64,000 nt of DNA from Bicyclus anynana (GCF_947172395.1 NC_069086.1:776501-840500); one strand, 5' to 3'; numbered from the stretch's first letter, positions 23,101 to 36,124 are shown. A program made the numbers and translations. The notes: generated by a model not told the origin, from the sequence alone.

Positions 23101-24280
23101 GCTAGTGTTTGGAATATTAGAAACGAGTAATGCGATTAGATTATATGGTGAGCAATAACATACATCTGTATGTAATTATTTGGCTTTTCTGTCATTAAAA
23201 AACTAAAATATCTCTATAGGTAAAAGAAAAGGTATGCTCTTCCAAATTCCAAATTAGAAGTAACATATATTTAGGCAAGACGTGTGATGCACACGAGTGT
23301 GAGAGCTAACGTAACGTGCTTTAAGTCATAACTGTCATACTCATATGTAAAGTGAGCAACCACGATCGGGCTCACTTGCTTTTGGAGGTATATGCATGTA
23401 TCAAATAGCTAACTTTATAGAATCTGGACTAGATAATCTAAACCACATTGTTTGAGGCTGAACAAAATAACTATTGAATGTATGAGGTAGCTCGAACAAA
23501 CATAACATATGCACAAAAAGACGCTCATCTTGGAAACTAACCGAGGATCAAAGGGAGAAGTTAAATAAGTTTATGGGAGTTTTAATGGCGTCTCGTCGAA
23601 ATAGTTCTTCATATAAATAGGATCGGGATCTAATGTGATACTGTAAGTTACGTTGACATGAGAATATGTTAACGAATTTGCTTGACTTGCTACTTTGCTG
23701 AGTAATTTAACTTTGAGTAACGCACCTTAGCTTATTTACATGGTAAGATGTCGAATAATAATTTCTGATTTTCAATTTTGATTCTGAAAATGTTGTTTCT
23801 TTTCTTAGTTATTTTTTTTCGACAACTTTGGCACTGTTGTGCATGTAAGCTTGTACAGTTGAGTAGTAAAGCTCTTACTGAGAATATCCTGGATTTGGTC
23901 CAGGAAAGTTAGCCTTGCCTTTCCTACCAATATTCCAGTTCACCGCTGCCTTATAAAACCCTTCTGTTAGTCTTCTTTAAATCTTATAATATCTACGTGC
24001 CCAATGCATACATTTTACGATTCTAGTCACATCTTTTGTCACAAAGTACTATTAATAAAGTATTCTTATTCTCTCATTCAATGATGACACCCTTCAATGC
24101 TCTAATCTCTACCGCATTTATTTTACTTATATGCTTTTCCTGCCGTTATCAACTTTCTGTACATAAGTGTTGGCATTAACGCTCCGCCAGTATTCCCCTT
24201 TGCAGAGGTATGCAGAGCACCATTTACCATATTCACAGAATTTACTCTCCCTTCAATATCGCTTTCGCACGTACTATTGA

Positions 24281-24322
24281 GTGTGTGTGTATGTGTGTTT
24301 GTGCGTGTGTGCATGTGTGTCG
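24281..24322. repeat. GT/TG microsatellite
   Basis: Interrupted GT dinucleotide run of about 40 bp (GTGTGTGTGTATGTGTGTTT and onward). It explains the His/Thr- and Cys/Val-rich frames on both strands. Confidence 0.9.
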
Positions 24323-24995
24323 CATTACTACTAAATCCAGAGCAAAACCTCCTGAAATAGAATTATATAAGAATTCTTGTAATAATCTGTCATCGGTAGT
24401 TGAAATAAAATTGAAAAATCCAATACAACATTACCACAATAAATTGATATCGCACAAGCAATAAAAAGAGCTGTCACTAGCTGAAACCCCGTCGTCGTTC
24501 GCAGGACACACTCATCAGGAAACCTATTTCCTTTTCGATAGAAATTCTATTGGATGTACAACAAAAAATTAATAATATCATACGAGTATACAGAATTTTT
24601 GACAGACTTTTTGATGTATTTTTTCTTATAATAGATATTAGTTTTCTATTTAACATAAAAATAAGATATCAGAATCTAAAATTGTCTTATCAAAAATCTA
24701 ATTTAGATTTGTCTATTGTCGTATTGTAGCCTTCTAGACTTTGTTAGAAGAAGTCTTATGTATGTCTGTATAGAAGAATATACGTTGAATAAAATTACAA
24801 ATAATCAAATTGGGGCAACACGTAAAACTTAATTTTGTTCTAAGAGAAAATAACCTTCAGTACGCTACGTCATACCGTTGAGTTCTAAATCTTAATTTTA
24901 GAAGTATGTTTTAATCAAATTACAACCATCGTTTGATTTCCATATCAATAGACAACAAAGCATTGCTGAATTTACGTTAAATAATTATTATATAT

Positions 24996-25288
24996 GAGCC
25001 GTGATAGCCCAGTGGATATGACCTTTGCCTCCGATTCCGGAGGGTGTGGGTTCGAATTCGGTCAGGGGCATGCACCTCCAACTTTTCAGTTGTTACATTT
25101 TAAGAAATTAAATATCATGTGTCTCAATCGGTGAAGGAAAACATCGTGAGAAAACCTGCATACTTAATTCTCTGCGTGTGTGAAGTCTGCCAATCCACAT
25201 TGGGCCAGCGTGGTGGAATATTGGCCTAACCCCTCTCATTCTGAGGAGACTCGAGCTCAGCAGAGAGCCGAATGTGGCTTGATGATGA
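24996..25288 (+). repeat. SINE family B, full-length copy
   Basis: The tRNA-like head has A box TAGCCCAGTGG and B box GGTTCGAATTC. The full body runs to GAGAGCCGAATGTGGCTTGA with an ATGATGA tail. It is uninterrupted, so it is the reference for the insertion in the 12812 copy. Confidence 0.85.
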
Positions 25289-25907
25289 CGAATTATTATA
25301 CTGGAGTTTAGTCACTGTATTATTTAATTACTATTTGATATACGAGTATGTACTAAATTAAAATTTACTGGCTAATTAGACTAGTGCTTTTGTAGATCAC
25401 AAGATCATGGGTGGGACTTTAAAAGTTTTTATTTCTTGTAAGAATTTTTAAGTAATTTTTTTTAGTCTGGAGTTGGAAAATTGGTGGTTAACCGTCGATT
25501 CTGTCCATTAGTATTTAGGCTGATAATAACTAATAGATATTAGGCTGATAGTTTCATATCTATGTACTGGTAACTGTATAGTTTTACTGTAAATAGATTT
25601 GAGTAATCGTAGTTTAGTTATTTTGGTTTCTTGGTACTTGGTTACTAAACTTCTAATTTACGAGTAGGTACGTCATGAGGCAGAGGCACATATTACGCCA
25701 TGTTGCCGGGACACAAACTAAATTATCCTTGAGGTGCCACTTTGATTTACGACACATTGATGTACGGCTAAATTTAATTAATTATATACCTCAAATTCGC
25801 ATACAATATAATATAATATTAATTCTGTACATATAATATTGTAAGTGGTAGTCCTTATGGAGCAACCTAATAATGTAAGGAACCAATATCGTCATCAACT
25901 GTATAAC

Positions 25908-26084
25908 CTTAATAGCTCAATGGTAAGAGTGGTCGGATTCATCATCGAGAGGTGGTTGGTGGTTCAATCCTCATAGCCCGTTGGTCTATTGTGGTACCCA
26001 CTCCTAATACAGTCTTTCCCGACTAGTTGGAGGGAAATGGGAATATTGGTCATATTTAAAAGATATGGAAAATATTAAAAAAAA
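25908..26084 (+). repeat. SINE family C (tRNA-like head)
   Basis: The head TTAATAGCTCAATGGTAAGAG and GGTGGTTCAATCC resembles tRNA A and B boxes. The body CGTTGGTCTATTGTGGTACC and GACTAGTTGGAGGGAAATGG is shared with the copy at 56676. It ends in an A-rich tract. Confidence 0.75.
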
Positions 26085-26445
26085 TATTGCCTTAAGCGAT
26101 TTCCTCTTCTGGATCTAGGTCTAAGTCAAAGACAGTCCTATATTCTGCAAACTTAAGTATATATTATAATTTGGAAGATTGAGCTGATGATTGAGTTCTG
26201 CTGTTTAGTTTGAAATTGTAATTTGAAGGACGGTTGATACAAGATCTCATCAGCAAAAACAATCTTCGGATGATTACTTGTTGATGTCTATTGAATGAAA
26301 AATGCTACCAGAACATTCATGTATTTTATCACTTAATAAGATAGCGACAGTGTTACAAGTCTAAACTCCAAATTTTAAAATATTTAACGTAATTTTACGA
26401 AGTTATCACAGGTAGATAGTTGCTTTATTTTGTATCCATGTTGTG

Positions 26446-26660
26446 ATGCTTTATTTTGTATCCATCTCTCTCTCTCTTGTGTTTGTGTCGAGCGAAGTTT
26501 GTGAGGTTGTAGGGGGTTATCTCTGGATTTAAGGACCCGTTTTTAAAACTATTTTACATATAGAAAGCCACGTTATTTTTTAGTCTCTTATGCTACATAT
26601 TATCCCAGTATACCTACAGGAACGGGAACCACGCAGGAGAAACCGCGAGGCGTATGCTAG
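26446..26660 (+). mobile_element. Helitron-like repeat with CT microsatellite
   Basis: It ends AGGAACGGGAACCACGCAGG, GAAACCGCGAGGCGTATGCTAG, the hairpin-plus-CTAG terminus. The interior has TCTCTCTCTCTC. The 5' boundary is uncertain; TTTATTTTGTATCCAT is duplicated near it. Confidence 0.55.
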
Positions 26661-26994
26661 TATATTGTAAAGTTCTACGAAATCACATCATCAGAGCTAG
26701 TCAGAAGTTGGCGTAACTTCCAATATTAAATCGAGCGTCCTGATCCTATTCAAGCGAAGGCCTCTTTCTGCTCGAGTCTCCCATTAAAACTCACGTAAAG
26801 TTTATTTAAACTTTTGCTTTGCCCTGAGGGACTTTTTGTGCATACGAGACGAGCATTTTTATGAGATAATAATATCATTAAGGGTATGTAAAAGGTAGGG
26901 TAACTTTTAAATTGGCTCTCAAAATAGGTTGCCATTCAAAGGGATTTTGTTTTTGCCTTGTTTCAGTATTAGTACTTATATCATGTATACCTAT

Positions 26995-27255
26995 GAGACT
27001 TGTCAATATGACCTCTGTCTTCGATTTGGAGGGCGTAGGTTTGGTCCAGGGCATGCCCCTCCAACTTATCAGTTATGTGCAATTTAAGAAAATACATATC
27101 TCGTGTCTCAAACGGTGAAGGAAAAATATAGTGAGGTAACCTGAGAATTTTCTACGTGTGTGAAAGCTGCCAATTTGCATTTGCCCAGCGTGGTGGACTA
27201 AGACCAAGCCCCTCTAATTTAGAGAGGAGACTCGTGCTCAACAGTGTCACGTCTC
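26995..27255 (+). repeat. SINE family B, diverged copy
   Basis: Matches include CAATATGACCTCTGTCTTCG, GGCATGCCCCTCCAACTTAT, GTGTCTCAAACGGTGAAGGA and AGCCCCTCTAATTTAGAGAG. The A box is lost and short deletions are present, so it is an old copy. Confidence 0.7.
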
Positions 27256-27560
27256 ATAATTAAACATGTATGTATGGCAGGTATTAATGTATGAAAAATT
27301 TATGTAATTTCTAATGGTATTGCTCGTTCAATCTATAGTTGCGTGCAGGGAGCAATTAGGACAGGTAGTAAAACTTCAAAGAAATGTCACGACTCAATTT
27401 ATTGAAGAGTCAATTTACTTTTCCCGATCAACTTGATCGTGATCAACTTGATTCGTTGCCTGCAGCATGCACTTAGCAGACTTGTGATGACCTGTTACTT
27501 GAGCTATTTATCCATTAGAATAAGAAAAGTAACTAACATTCTCAATTTGTTGTTTTTATT

Positions 27561-27739
27561 TTAATATTATAAAGCTGAAGAGTTTGTTTGTTTGAACGCA
27601 TTAATCTCAGGTACTACTGGTCCGATTTTAAAAATTATTTCAGTGTTAGATAGCCCATTTATTGAGGAAAGCTAAAATATAAGGCTAGTCCCCGTATTCT
27701 AACGAAAACCAAGCGGGTGAGACCACACGGCGTCAGCAA
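27561..27739 (+). mobile_element. LEP1-like Helitron, decayed 3' end
   Basis: TTAATATTATAAAGCTGAAG start, the GTTAGATAGCCCATTTATTG block, and end GGCGTCAGCAAG where the CTAG has become CAAG. Confidence 0.68.
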
Positions 27740-28447
27740 GTTACCTCATACGAGACACAAAAAAGTAAGACCACATTTACGAGTATATTATACTTTTAAA
27801 CAATTTCAGTTATTTCTGGGAAAACTATATCAGAGCTAAATACCCCAGAACCCCAGAATTTCACTATCCAGAGAACACCTTCACCACCCCATAATATGGT
27901 TGCTTCTACAATAACAGTTCAAAGGTTTTTGTTCTGAAAAGCCAATAGAGCAACGCAAGTCAACTCAAAAGTCAATATGAGAAATTTCAATATTTGAAAG
28001 TGCTAATCTGGAGAAGTGCTGAAAATATTTCATAGAAGTTTTCATCAGTAGTGTCCTTTTGAAGAACTTTTCAATTTACATTTTCATTTTAAAAATTTTG
28101 TAGATCTTCCAAGGTCTAAATTCAATAGTTGTCTGCTATAGGTACTTGACTATAGTAGGAGTATGGTTTGGTCTAGCAGCGTTTATAAAGAGACGAAGAT
28201 CTGGTATTTACAGATGATAAAATAAAATTCAAACTTCACGCTCTGCGTTCAATAAAACTATCAAGCATTGCCGGTTTCGCAATATTTGATATACGGTATT
28301 GAAATTTTTTCATAGTTTTAGAGCGCGGACAATGGACATACATCCAATTTGATTTTTGAAGTAATTGCGATAGAAATACATTTTTTCCTTCTTTTCACTA
28401 ATAGTTGGAAGAGACAGAACGACAAAGAAAAACAAAAAATGTATGAA

Positions 28448-28649
28448 TCTATACCTATATTATAAAGCTGAAGAGTTTGTTTGTTTGTTTGATTGAACGC
28501 GCTAATCTCAGGAACTATTGGTCCGATTTGAAAAATTCTTTCAATGTTAGATAGCTCATTTTTATCGACGAAGGGTATAGGCTATATATTATCCCCGTAT
28601 TGTTACGGGAACGGAAACCAAGCGGGTGAAACCGCGCGGCGTTCACTAT
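28448..28649 (+). mobile_element. LEP1-like Helitron
   Basis: TCTATACCTATATTATAAAG start, internal GAACTATTGGTCCGATTTGA, and end GTGAAACCGCGCGGCGTTCA/CTAT (CTAG mutated by one base). 202 bp. Confidence 0.7.
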
Positions 28650-30282
28650 GTCTTCATTAAAGGATGGTTAGATCAAGCAGACCCACCTGATAAAAGTGAT
28701 GGTGAGTGAAACACCAGTAGAGCAACACTTCACACGGCAAGTTTTTACCATAACTTGACAGTTTGACCGATTTTAATGTACATTATTGTTTTATAGACAG
28801 GTAGGTATAAGGTAAAACAGATAAGTAAGCCTCATATCAAACCAATTAAATGAAACCTTCAGATTAAGCCAATTTAGAAAATAAGACATTTTTAATTGAC
28901 CCACTGAATCAAGGTCATAAAAGGATTCCCAACTGTGCCAAAGAAGTCGTGAAATCTGCGAACGTCACAGTATATCTCAAGAAGAGTCGTAAAAAATGTA
29001 ATACATTTACTCTTAATTTAGTAGTCTCATGGGGAAATGCTCATCAGTAAATTGAGTCGTCAATTTGAATCATTGCTTCCTTTGAAGTTTTATCGCTTGT
29101 TGTTGCGCGACGGCTCGCGGAACATTCGGAAATGTTTCCTTTTATTTTATGGTTTGTAAATATTAGCTGACTGTTCCCGGCTTTCATTGGACGATTTTAA
29201 TACATGAATGACTTATATATAAAGTTTTTGTCCATTACTACAGCAATAAAATTGAGGAATCTCATATTTATGCTTGCTTATTTCTTTAAAATATATTAGG
29301 TATAATATTTCAACGCGATCCATACTATGCGGATTAGTGGACGAACTTTCTATCCAAAGAGTACTAAAATCCGTTTTGCGTGCGTTAAAAATGCGTTCGA
29401 TGCATATGATGCGCACATGTGAACGTCTGCCGTTAAGCACCAAAAATCTAAGAAAAAGATCTAAACCGACAGATTTAATCAAAATTATTTGATCATTAAA
29501 ATGGAAATGCTGCTGGGTGTTTTACAAATAAGGAATATGGATCAAAACAGATGAAAAAAGAAAACATCAAAAAATAGATTGAAATACGTATTCTGACAAA
29601 TGAGCGGCACGGTATGGATGCGTACAATCCGTAACAGAACGTTGGAATGATTTGGAGGTGGCCTACGCCGTAGGAGCGATACGAGTATAAAAACGCCTAC
29701 ACGGCATAAGCTACGCGTGCTATTCTGGTCACACATTACACATTAGATGACCAGTCATTATAAAACCACCATTCTGTATTACTTACGACCGCTACCTAGC
29801 AATAGGTAACTTAAACTCAAGTGCAACTCTTATTGATATACAAATAAAGTATGTTATAAATAACTCAGAACTACAAACTACCAATTGTCATCCTAAATTA
29901 CCGAATTACCAAAAAAAAACCTCCATTACGCAATTTATTCAGAAAGTCGAAGTCGATGACAAAAGAAAAAGTTTTAATGTAACATTTTTTGTCGCGAGCC
30001 GATGTAACTTACGTATCTGACGTCCTTTTCTTGGCACAAAATGCTTCCAGACTTTTCCATTAAATGAAACTTCTTTGAATTGTCAGCGTAAGATCACGCC
30101 GTCGAGTTTTTGTGTCTTCCTCTAGCTTCGCAAGCTTTAGACTCGACGTTATTATTATAGCACTTATTGGTAATGGTTGAAAATACTAGTATTAATCTGC
30201 TAAACAAACTTTTAAATAAATAGTCATTTTAATTGAATAAGTGCCTCACGCATGCCAGTATAATCGTCAAAATGATAACTGC
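28650..30282. other. AT-rich intergenic DNA with decayed MITE traces
   Basis: Traces of the 3166-type foldback element at 29315-29450 (ATGCGGATTAGTGGACGAAC, TGCGCACATGTGAACGTCTG) and 29600-29770 (GGTATGGATGCGTACAATCC). No gene recognised. Confidence 0.4.
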
Positions 30283-30500
30283 GACCTGATGCTGCATCCA
30301 GAATGGTCTCCAGAGAACCTAACTCTTCAAAAACTCACAGCAGACATATCATATTTTTGAGTCCAATATATAAGTTTCCATTTACAACCTTGAAGGTTTT
30401 GATTTTGCGATTCCTGTCACGTTAAACTGGTGCTGCAACCAGGATGCTCCGAGATATCTCGACTCTTCGAAAACTCACAGCAGACATTTAAGTATTTTTT
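30283..30500. repeat. Degenerate tandem duplication, ~145-bp period
   Basis: The block GCTGCATCCAGAATGGTCTC, CTCTTCAAAAACTCACAGCA recurs as GCTGCAACCAGGATGCTCCG, CTCTTCGAAAACTCACAGCA about 145 bp later. The first copy contains the phrase CAGCAGACATATCATATTTTT and the second CAGCAGACATTTAAGTATTTT. Origin unknown. Confidence 0.6.
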
Positions 30501-30850
30501 TTTAATTAAAAATATTTAAATTGCTTGTTCTGTTATGTCTCTGTCTAATAATTAAGCTACTTCGTGCAAGTGGGAAAAGTGAAACATTGCCACCCTGATC
30601 ACGATGTTTTCCTTTGGCAAGTAAATCCTTTGCAAAACTGTAGCCCTTTTATATTAAGTCAATGGTATGAGAACAGCGGAGTTTTCTATTTGCTTAGCCA
30701 TTGAAGGGATCGAGAAAGCTTTTAAATTCTGCCTTCGCGCCCGGTGTTTGCTTGTTTTTGTAGGGCCCGTGGTGAGGGTGTAGACAGACTAACAGTAAAA
30801 GTGCCTAATGTATACGAAAATTATTTTTACCTGAACATAGTATATTAATA

Positions 30851-31072
30851 CTAGGAGACACCCGCGAATTAGTTGCGTGAGTTTCTGCTTTTTACTAATC
30901 CCGCGGGAGCCATGGACACTTCCGGGATAAAAGTAACCTATGTAACATTTAATTTATACTTGTTATACTAAATTTCATACAAATCGGTTTTTAAAACTTT
31001 TACAAACAACTGTTTTTAAAAGTAACAGATAGATAGACAGACTTAATTTCGCATGAATATTATAAGTATGGA
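30851..31072 (-). mobile_element. Helitron, second subfamily
   Basis: Minus-strand end CTAG at 30851-30854, then the reversed blocks CCCGCGGGAGCCATGGACAC, TTCCGGGATAAAAGTAACCT and the GACAGACTTAATTTCGCATG/ATATTATAAGTA 5' side. The body agrees with the copy at 60574. Confidence 0.6.
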
Positions 31073-31179
31073 TTAATTATCGACCTCTCTGGCGGTTGGT
31101 GTTGCTGTGATTTTTAGACAGGTTCTGAGAGAATTCCCAGCTCGGGGCTGTTTTATATAGTCTAAACAATTCGCCTTTT

Positions 31180-31232
31180 TCAAATGAATGGGCTATCTAA
31201 TACTCAAAGAATTTTTCAATTCGAAACAGATT
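31180..31232 (-). repeat. LEP1-like Helitron fragment
   Basis: AATGGGCTATCTAATACTCA followed by AAGAATTTTTCAATTCG matches the central LEP1-like block only. Confidence 0.5.
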
Positions 31233-32185
31233 CAATTATATTCAACCATGCTATGGAATGGAATTCACATAAGCAATAATTATTTTTTTTTATTTTATTA
31301 ATCAAAAACAAATCAATATTATAAAAACATACAAAATGTACCGTGTATGTTATAGTCTTTTTTTCTAAAAGCATAATATGAGTATGTTATAAAACCTGAG
31401 ATGAAACGGTAAAATATCTTTTCCTTTACATTAAAATGTAGATTTAGCCTGTATGTTTTCATACGCCCGTCATAATGTTGCTTTAGATACGGTATATTGA
31501 AACAATAAGCCAAAAAATATACAGCAAGGGAAAATGAATAAATTGCCTCAACGTAACTGCTAAGTGGGCTTCTTTGTGTGTAATAGAGATGTGTTTATCT
31601 CCCTGTTATGAGACAATGAGTTTCATTGTGTATCTATTTTCTATTTTACTGCTTAATGGAATGATTTCTTTAAGTTACTAAGTAATCATAAGTATTGTAG
31701 ATATATTATATTCCCAAGCTTGGATATACATAACATAATAGAGGTTTTTATAACTTTATTTTATAACCTTTTCCCTCGTGTCTCTATTATGACTTCCAAA
31801 TAATATTTTTTTAACAAATTAATTAGAAATAAAATAACTCGAACGTGATTTCTGTCGCACCAAACTTTTTTCCATAAAGAATTCACAAAGTTCACAGAGT
31901 GCGTAAGAAATAAATAAACAAATATGCCTAATATAATATTCTATACATATTATATAATAATACCTCTGCTGTGTCTGTCAGTCGATCTACTGTTCATGAT
32001 AATTAGAAAAACTAATATTATTTTTCTCACCAATAAATACAGTTTGTGTGTGTGTGTGTTAAGTATAATGTAGTTGGTAAAGGTTTTTAAAAATCGAAAT
32101 GTGGCAGTTGTTCTAAGTGTAGAAAAAGTAAAGCAACATGGGAGCTTTCATCGGAAACGTGATATTACTGTTATATTGTAGGTAG

Positions 32186-32512
32186 TTTTTTTTATTCTTT
32201 ACAAGTTAGCCCTTGACTACAATCTCACCTGATGGTAAGTGATGATGCAGTCTAAGATGGAAGCGGGCTAACTTGTTAGGAGGAGGATGAAAATCCACAC
32301 CCCTTTTCGGTTTCTACACGACATCGTACCGGAACGCTAAATTGCTTGGCGGTACGTCTTTGTCGGTAGGGTGGTAACTAGCCACGGCCGAAGCCTCCCA
32401 CCAGCCAGACTAGGACCAATTAAGAAAATCTCAATCAGCCCAGCCGGGGATCGAACACAGGACCTCCGTTTTGTAAATCCACCGCACATACCACTGCGCC
32501 ACGAAGGCTGTC
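32186..32512 (-). repeat. SINE family A, full-length copy
   Basis: The best family-A copy in the window. Read on the minus strand, the head GGCGCAGTGGTATGTGCGG is a tRNA A box and GTGTTCGATCCC the B box. The body runs CTGGTGGGAGGCTTCGGCCG, AGTTACCACCCTACCGACAA, CACTTACCATCAGGTGAGAT to an A-rich tail. Length about 325 bp. Confidence 0.9.
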
Positions 32513-33026
32513 AAGTTGTGTGTAGGTTGGACTATTGACAGTATTATGTAACTATCAAGTTCGCGATGCCAGCTATCTTTTACTGGTAACAACTATGACA
32601 GTTCAATATTCTACAGTTATCGTCCCGGCGATGACTGCTAGTAATCATACGAACTTAAACAGGCCTCCACAATATACGTATACCGTATCCCGTTTCGTAT
32701 ATTTACACTATAGATATATGCGATATCACAAAGGTATATTGTGTAAATCCGCAAAACTCGGCTTAACAGACACATTTCGAGTGAGGCGATTAATCATTTT
32801 CATATTATTATGAATTCCGTGTGTTCAAAACTCGGAGTGATGCGAGTGCGAGGCTTAAGTATACCTCTTAGGTAGGCTCTTAATGGAATTTGATAAATTA
32901 CAAACTTTATGCTAAGTTATGTGGGTTTGAAATGTGGCGTCCTTTCTACTATGTGTTTTAGGGATTGGATAAGCAAACATATTATATCTACACTAATATT
33001 AGAGAAAAGATATGTATTTTTGTACA

Positions 33027-33225
33027 TCTATACTAATATTATAAAGAGGTAATAACGAATAAACTCAAAAGCGACCGGATCGATTTAAAAAGTTCTTTGC
33101 AAAATAGAAAGATATATTAAAAGGTAGTAAAAAGTGCTATATCCTATCCCCGTATTCTCTCAGGAATGTGTGACAATTTATCAAAATTGTCCAGTTGTTT
33201 TTGAGTTAATTCGCATAGATATTGA
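33027..33225 (+). mobile_element. Helitron-like repeat, divergent subfamily
   Basis: TCTATACTAATATTATAAAG, GAGGTAATAACGAATAAACT start like the 19728 copy, and TATCCCCGTATTCTCTCAGG inside. The CTAG terminus is lost. Confidence 0.5.
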
Positions 33226-33961
33226 TTAATACCTTAACTACGAGTACATATGCACAGCTTACAATCTTTAAAGCTTAGTTACACTTTTTCAAAGTTTTTG
33301 ATATAAGGCTTTTCGAATTCGGTGTTAAGTAATTTATTATTATGTTAAGAAAAAAATTGCTTAGAAATTAATTAATAATGATTATAATATTAATAATAAT
33401 GATTTTTGAAACTACAAAACAGTAGGTACCTATATAACCAAGATGTAAATTCTATGAAAGCGAAAAACACAGCATGTCGTACAATCGACTTCAAAATATA
33501 TTTTCTTATTAATCTAGTAATGTTTTACTATTTTTTAATTAATTTAAACTATCAAACGATAACAAAGCCAACAAATTTGATATGGAGCCAATAAAAAGTT
33601 CAAACATCACAGTTAATTATTTCCCAAATTAAAATGGTTTTCCCGCCATTGTCACGAGTGCACTAAAACGCTAAAAATCTAGGCCACCAGCTAGGCACCA
33701 CTACACTTCATTGAAGCCGTGCAATCTGCTAGAAAGGTACGTTCAATATTCACACAATGACGTCACTTTCGAAATTAAATTTTTTGGCCTCGCAAAGACC
33801 AGTTCTAGTCCAATAGACAGTGACCGATATTCTCTAAGTATTTACAACGTTTACATTAAGAGCTAGTGCCATTTAAATAAGACGATTTGTAACACTGAGT
33901 AAGGTTACTATTAAGCTAAGTACTGTACCTAATTACTGTAGGTACTGAGTAAGATAATAAC

Positions 33962-34184
33962 TTTTTTTAATTCTTTACAAGTTAGCCTTTGACTACAATC
34001 TCACATAATGGTAAGTGATGATGCAATCTGAGATGGAAGCACGCTAAGTTGTTAGGAGGTGGATGAAAATCCACACCCCTTCCGGTTTCTACACGACATC
34101 GTACTGGAACACTTAATCACTTGGCGTCTTTGTCGGTAGTGTGGTAAGTAGTCACGGCCAAGGCCTCCCATCCCACCAGCCAAA
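33962..34184 (-). repeat. SINE family A, headless copy
   Basis: Runs from the reversed A tail through AAGTTAGCCTTTGACTACAA, CGACATCGTACTGGAACACT and CACGGCCAAGGCCTCCCATC to CCAGCCAAAAAC. Several point changes and a short deletion in the GGCGGTACG segment. Confidence 0.75.
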
Positions 34185-34891
34185 AACTATTAGGAAACCT
34201 GCAATGGTTCATACGAGCAGTGTGAATATTATCAACATTGTTTAAAAGGTTTATTTTGGCGAATTAATTATTTTGAAAATAATCGTATATTTTATAGGTT
34301 CATATTGGTAGGCAAAAACCGTACAAAAATCAGACAGGTCAGACAACATGACGCTATGAAACAGTTTTATAACATTAAAGTCATGGAATGACGGGGAGTG
34401 ATTAAGTCCTTCGAAACATTCGTTGACCGACTCTTGGACTACAAGGCCCAGTCTGTATTAATATCCGGGCGAGAACAATATCGCACTGCTTTTTGAAACA
34501 AAACCCGTCTCATGCAAATGTGGGGGTTGTAACACTGTGGAGTTACGGTTACATAGGGGTTGTTTTTTTGAAAGTTGCTCCCGTTGTATGCGAGTTTTAA
34601 TTTGTCTGCGGCTATGCGTATTTTGCAATTAGTCCCAATTTTTTGCTAGAACTAATTTCCCATTCGCACGAGACATTTTGAAACAACCAAAGTTTAACTA
34701 TATTTATATCTACTAAATAATACTGGAGTCGAGATTCAGCCTTAAAATGTTATTGAGAATTTAAGTAGAAAGACACGGTAATATTTATATCTTTTATAAG
34801 CACTCGTAATTTTATTTATGTTGATCAAATAAAAACTTGAGAACGACTGACCGATTTTATTTATTTTTATTAAAATGATTTCTTATACTGT

Positions 34892-35162
34892 ATAGAACGG
34901 AGGTTCTGGGACTCTGGGTTTGATCGCCAGCTTGGCCGATTGAGGTTTTTATTGGTGTGGCTAGTGGAAGGCTTTGGTCATGGCTAGTTACCACCCTACC
35001 GGCAAAGGCGCGATTTAGTGTTGCGGTACAATACGGTACGGCAAAAAGAAGTGTGGATTTTCATCCTACTCCTAACAAGTTAGCCCGTTTCCATCTTAGA
35101 TTGCTTGATCACTTACCATTAGGTGAGATTGTGGTGAAGGGGTAACTTGTAAATAATAAAAA
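34892..35162 (+). repeat. SINE family A, copy with partial head
   Basis: Starts in the head at GAACGGAGGTTCTGGGACTC and GGGTTTGATCGCC (B box), then the full body and tail. The A-box side is missing. A stretch near 35020-35050 has a short insertion (ACAATACGGTACGGCAAA). Confidence 0.78.
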
Positions 35163-35440
35163 GGTGCTAAAGAAACAAAATATTAGTAAAAATCGTCTAC
35201 GAAATTAATATTTCGCGTCATATGAGAGTGAAAAGGCATATTCTAGGCAAGCGCATATCTTAGGCTAAATCTACGAGTTAACTTACCATCAGGTATCATC
35301 ATTTTCATCATACTTCATCACGATTTACATCACGAATAGAATGAGAACAACAAGTCAAAACGGATTCTGTATTTTTTGAAAATCCCGTAAGGCTAAATAT
35401 AATCATACCCGTCAATATTATCATTTATTGGAGCCTCGCT

Positions 35441-35698
35441 TTGTTTACGTTCCGATACGCGCTCAATGGCGAAGGAAAACATGGGGAGATAATTGAATTA
35501 CTTTCCACCGTGAAGCTTAACGTTCCCGGATTGGAATCAATTGATTTGAAAGTTCAAGTTCGTATCACCGTGAACGATGTTTTTATAATGCGATCAGTAA
35601 TGGCGGGCTATTGTGTCAGAATCAGGTCATTTCGATTCGATTACTCTGGAGAAGTAGAACTGGAATATTGTTTTAAAGCTCCCGCAAACGTACAATAA
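35441..35698 (+). CDS. Unrecognised 85-codon reading frame
   Basis: Begins at MFTFRYALNGEGKHGEIIEL (the first codon is TTG, so the true start is unknown), continues VKLNVPGLESIDLKVQVRIT and ends YSGEVELEYCFKAPANVQ. Third-position composition is more mixed than in chance AT-rich frames, and alternating hydrophobic residues suggest beta strands. It lies between a SINE/LINE tail and a Helitron. No family recognised; a captured gene fragment or a chance frame are both possible. Confidence 0.22.
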   Translation: MFTFRYALNGEGKHGEIIELLSTVKLNVPGLESIDLKVQVRITVNDVFIMRSVMAGYCVRIRSFRFDYSGEVELEYCFKAPANVQ

Positions 35699-35923
35699 GC
35701 TGGCCGACTAGCGAACAACTATATTGCATTATTTTATAATTTGGACCTGGTTAATTATGCGTTATCGAAGGCGAATCGCGATTCTGATACGATTGGTATC
35801 TCAGTAATTAGTTGAATTATATAGTTAGTGACAATGTGCGGACTAGCATATTTAACTATACATATTAAATGTTGCATATTCGACCAACTAGTACTGATAT
35901 ACTACCTACTAGTAGCTATCTAA

Positions 35924-36124
35924 TCTATACTAATATTATAAAGCTGAAGAGTTTGTTTGTTTGATTGAACGCGCTCTCAGAATCTCAGGAACTACTGCTC
36001 CGATTTGAAAAATTCTTTCAGTGTTAGATAGCCCATTTATCGAGGAAGGCTATAGGCTATATATTATCTCCGTATTCCTGCGGGAACAGGAACCACGCGA
36101 GTGAAACCACGCGGCGTCAGCTAG
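35924..36124 (+). mobile_element. LEP1-like Helitron, both ends intact
   Basis: Starts TCTATACTAATATTATAAAG and ends CACGCGGCGTCAGCTAG. One internal change is a small insertion GCTCTCAGAATCTCAGGAAC where other copies have GCTAATCTCAGG. Confidence 0.78.

Larger units (their letters stand above)
17977..24280. other. AT-rich intergenic DNA, few landmarks
   Basis: Apart from the Helitron-like repeat at 19728 and the frame at 19928, I see no gene, SINE or structured RNA over about 6 kb. Reading frames in it are short and of AT-driven composition. Confidence 0.4.

Noticed and set aside
24123..24464. His/Thr-rich and Cys/Val-rich frames
   Set aside because: Both are translations of the GT microsatellite at 24281-24322.
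32535..32813. 92-codon plus-strand frame
   Set aside because: No recognisable motifs, composition follows the local AT content, and no splice or promoter support.
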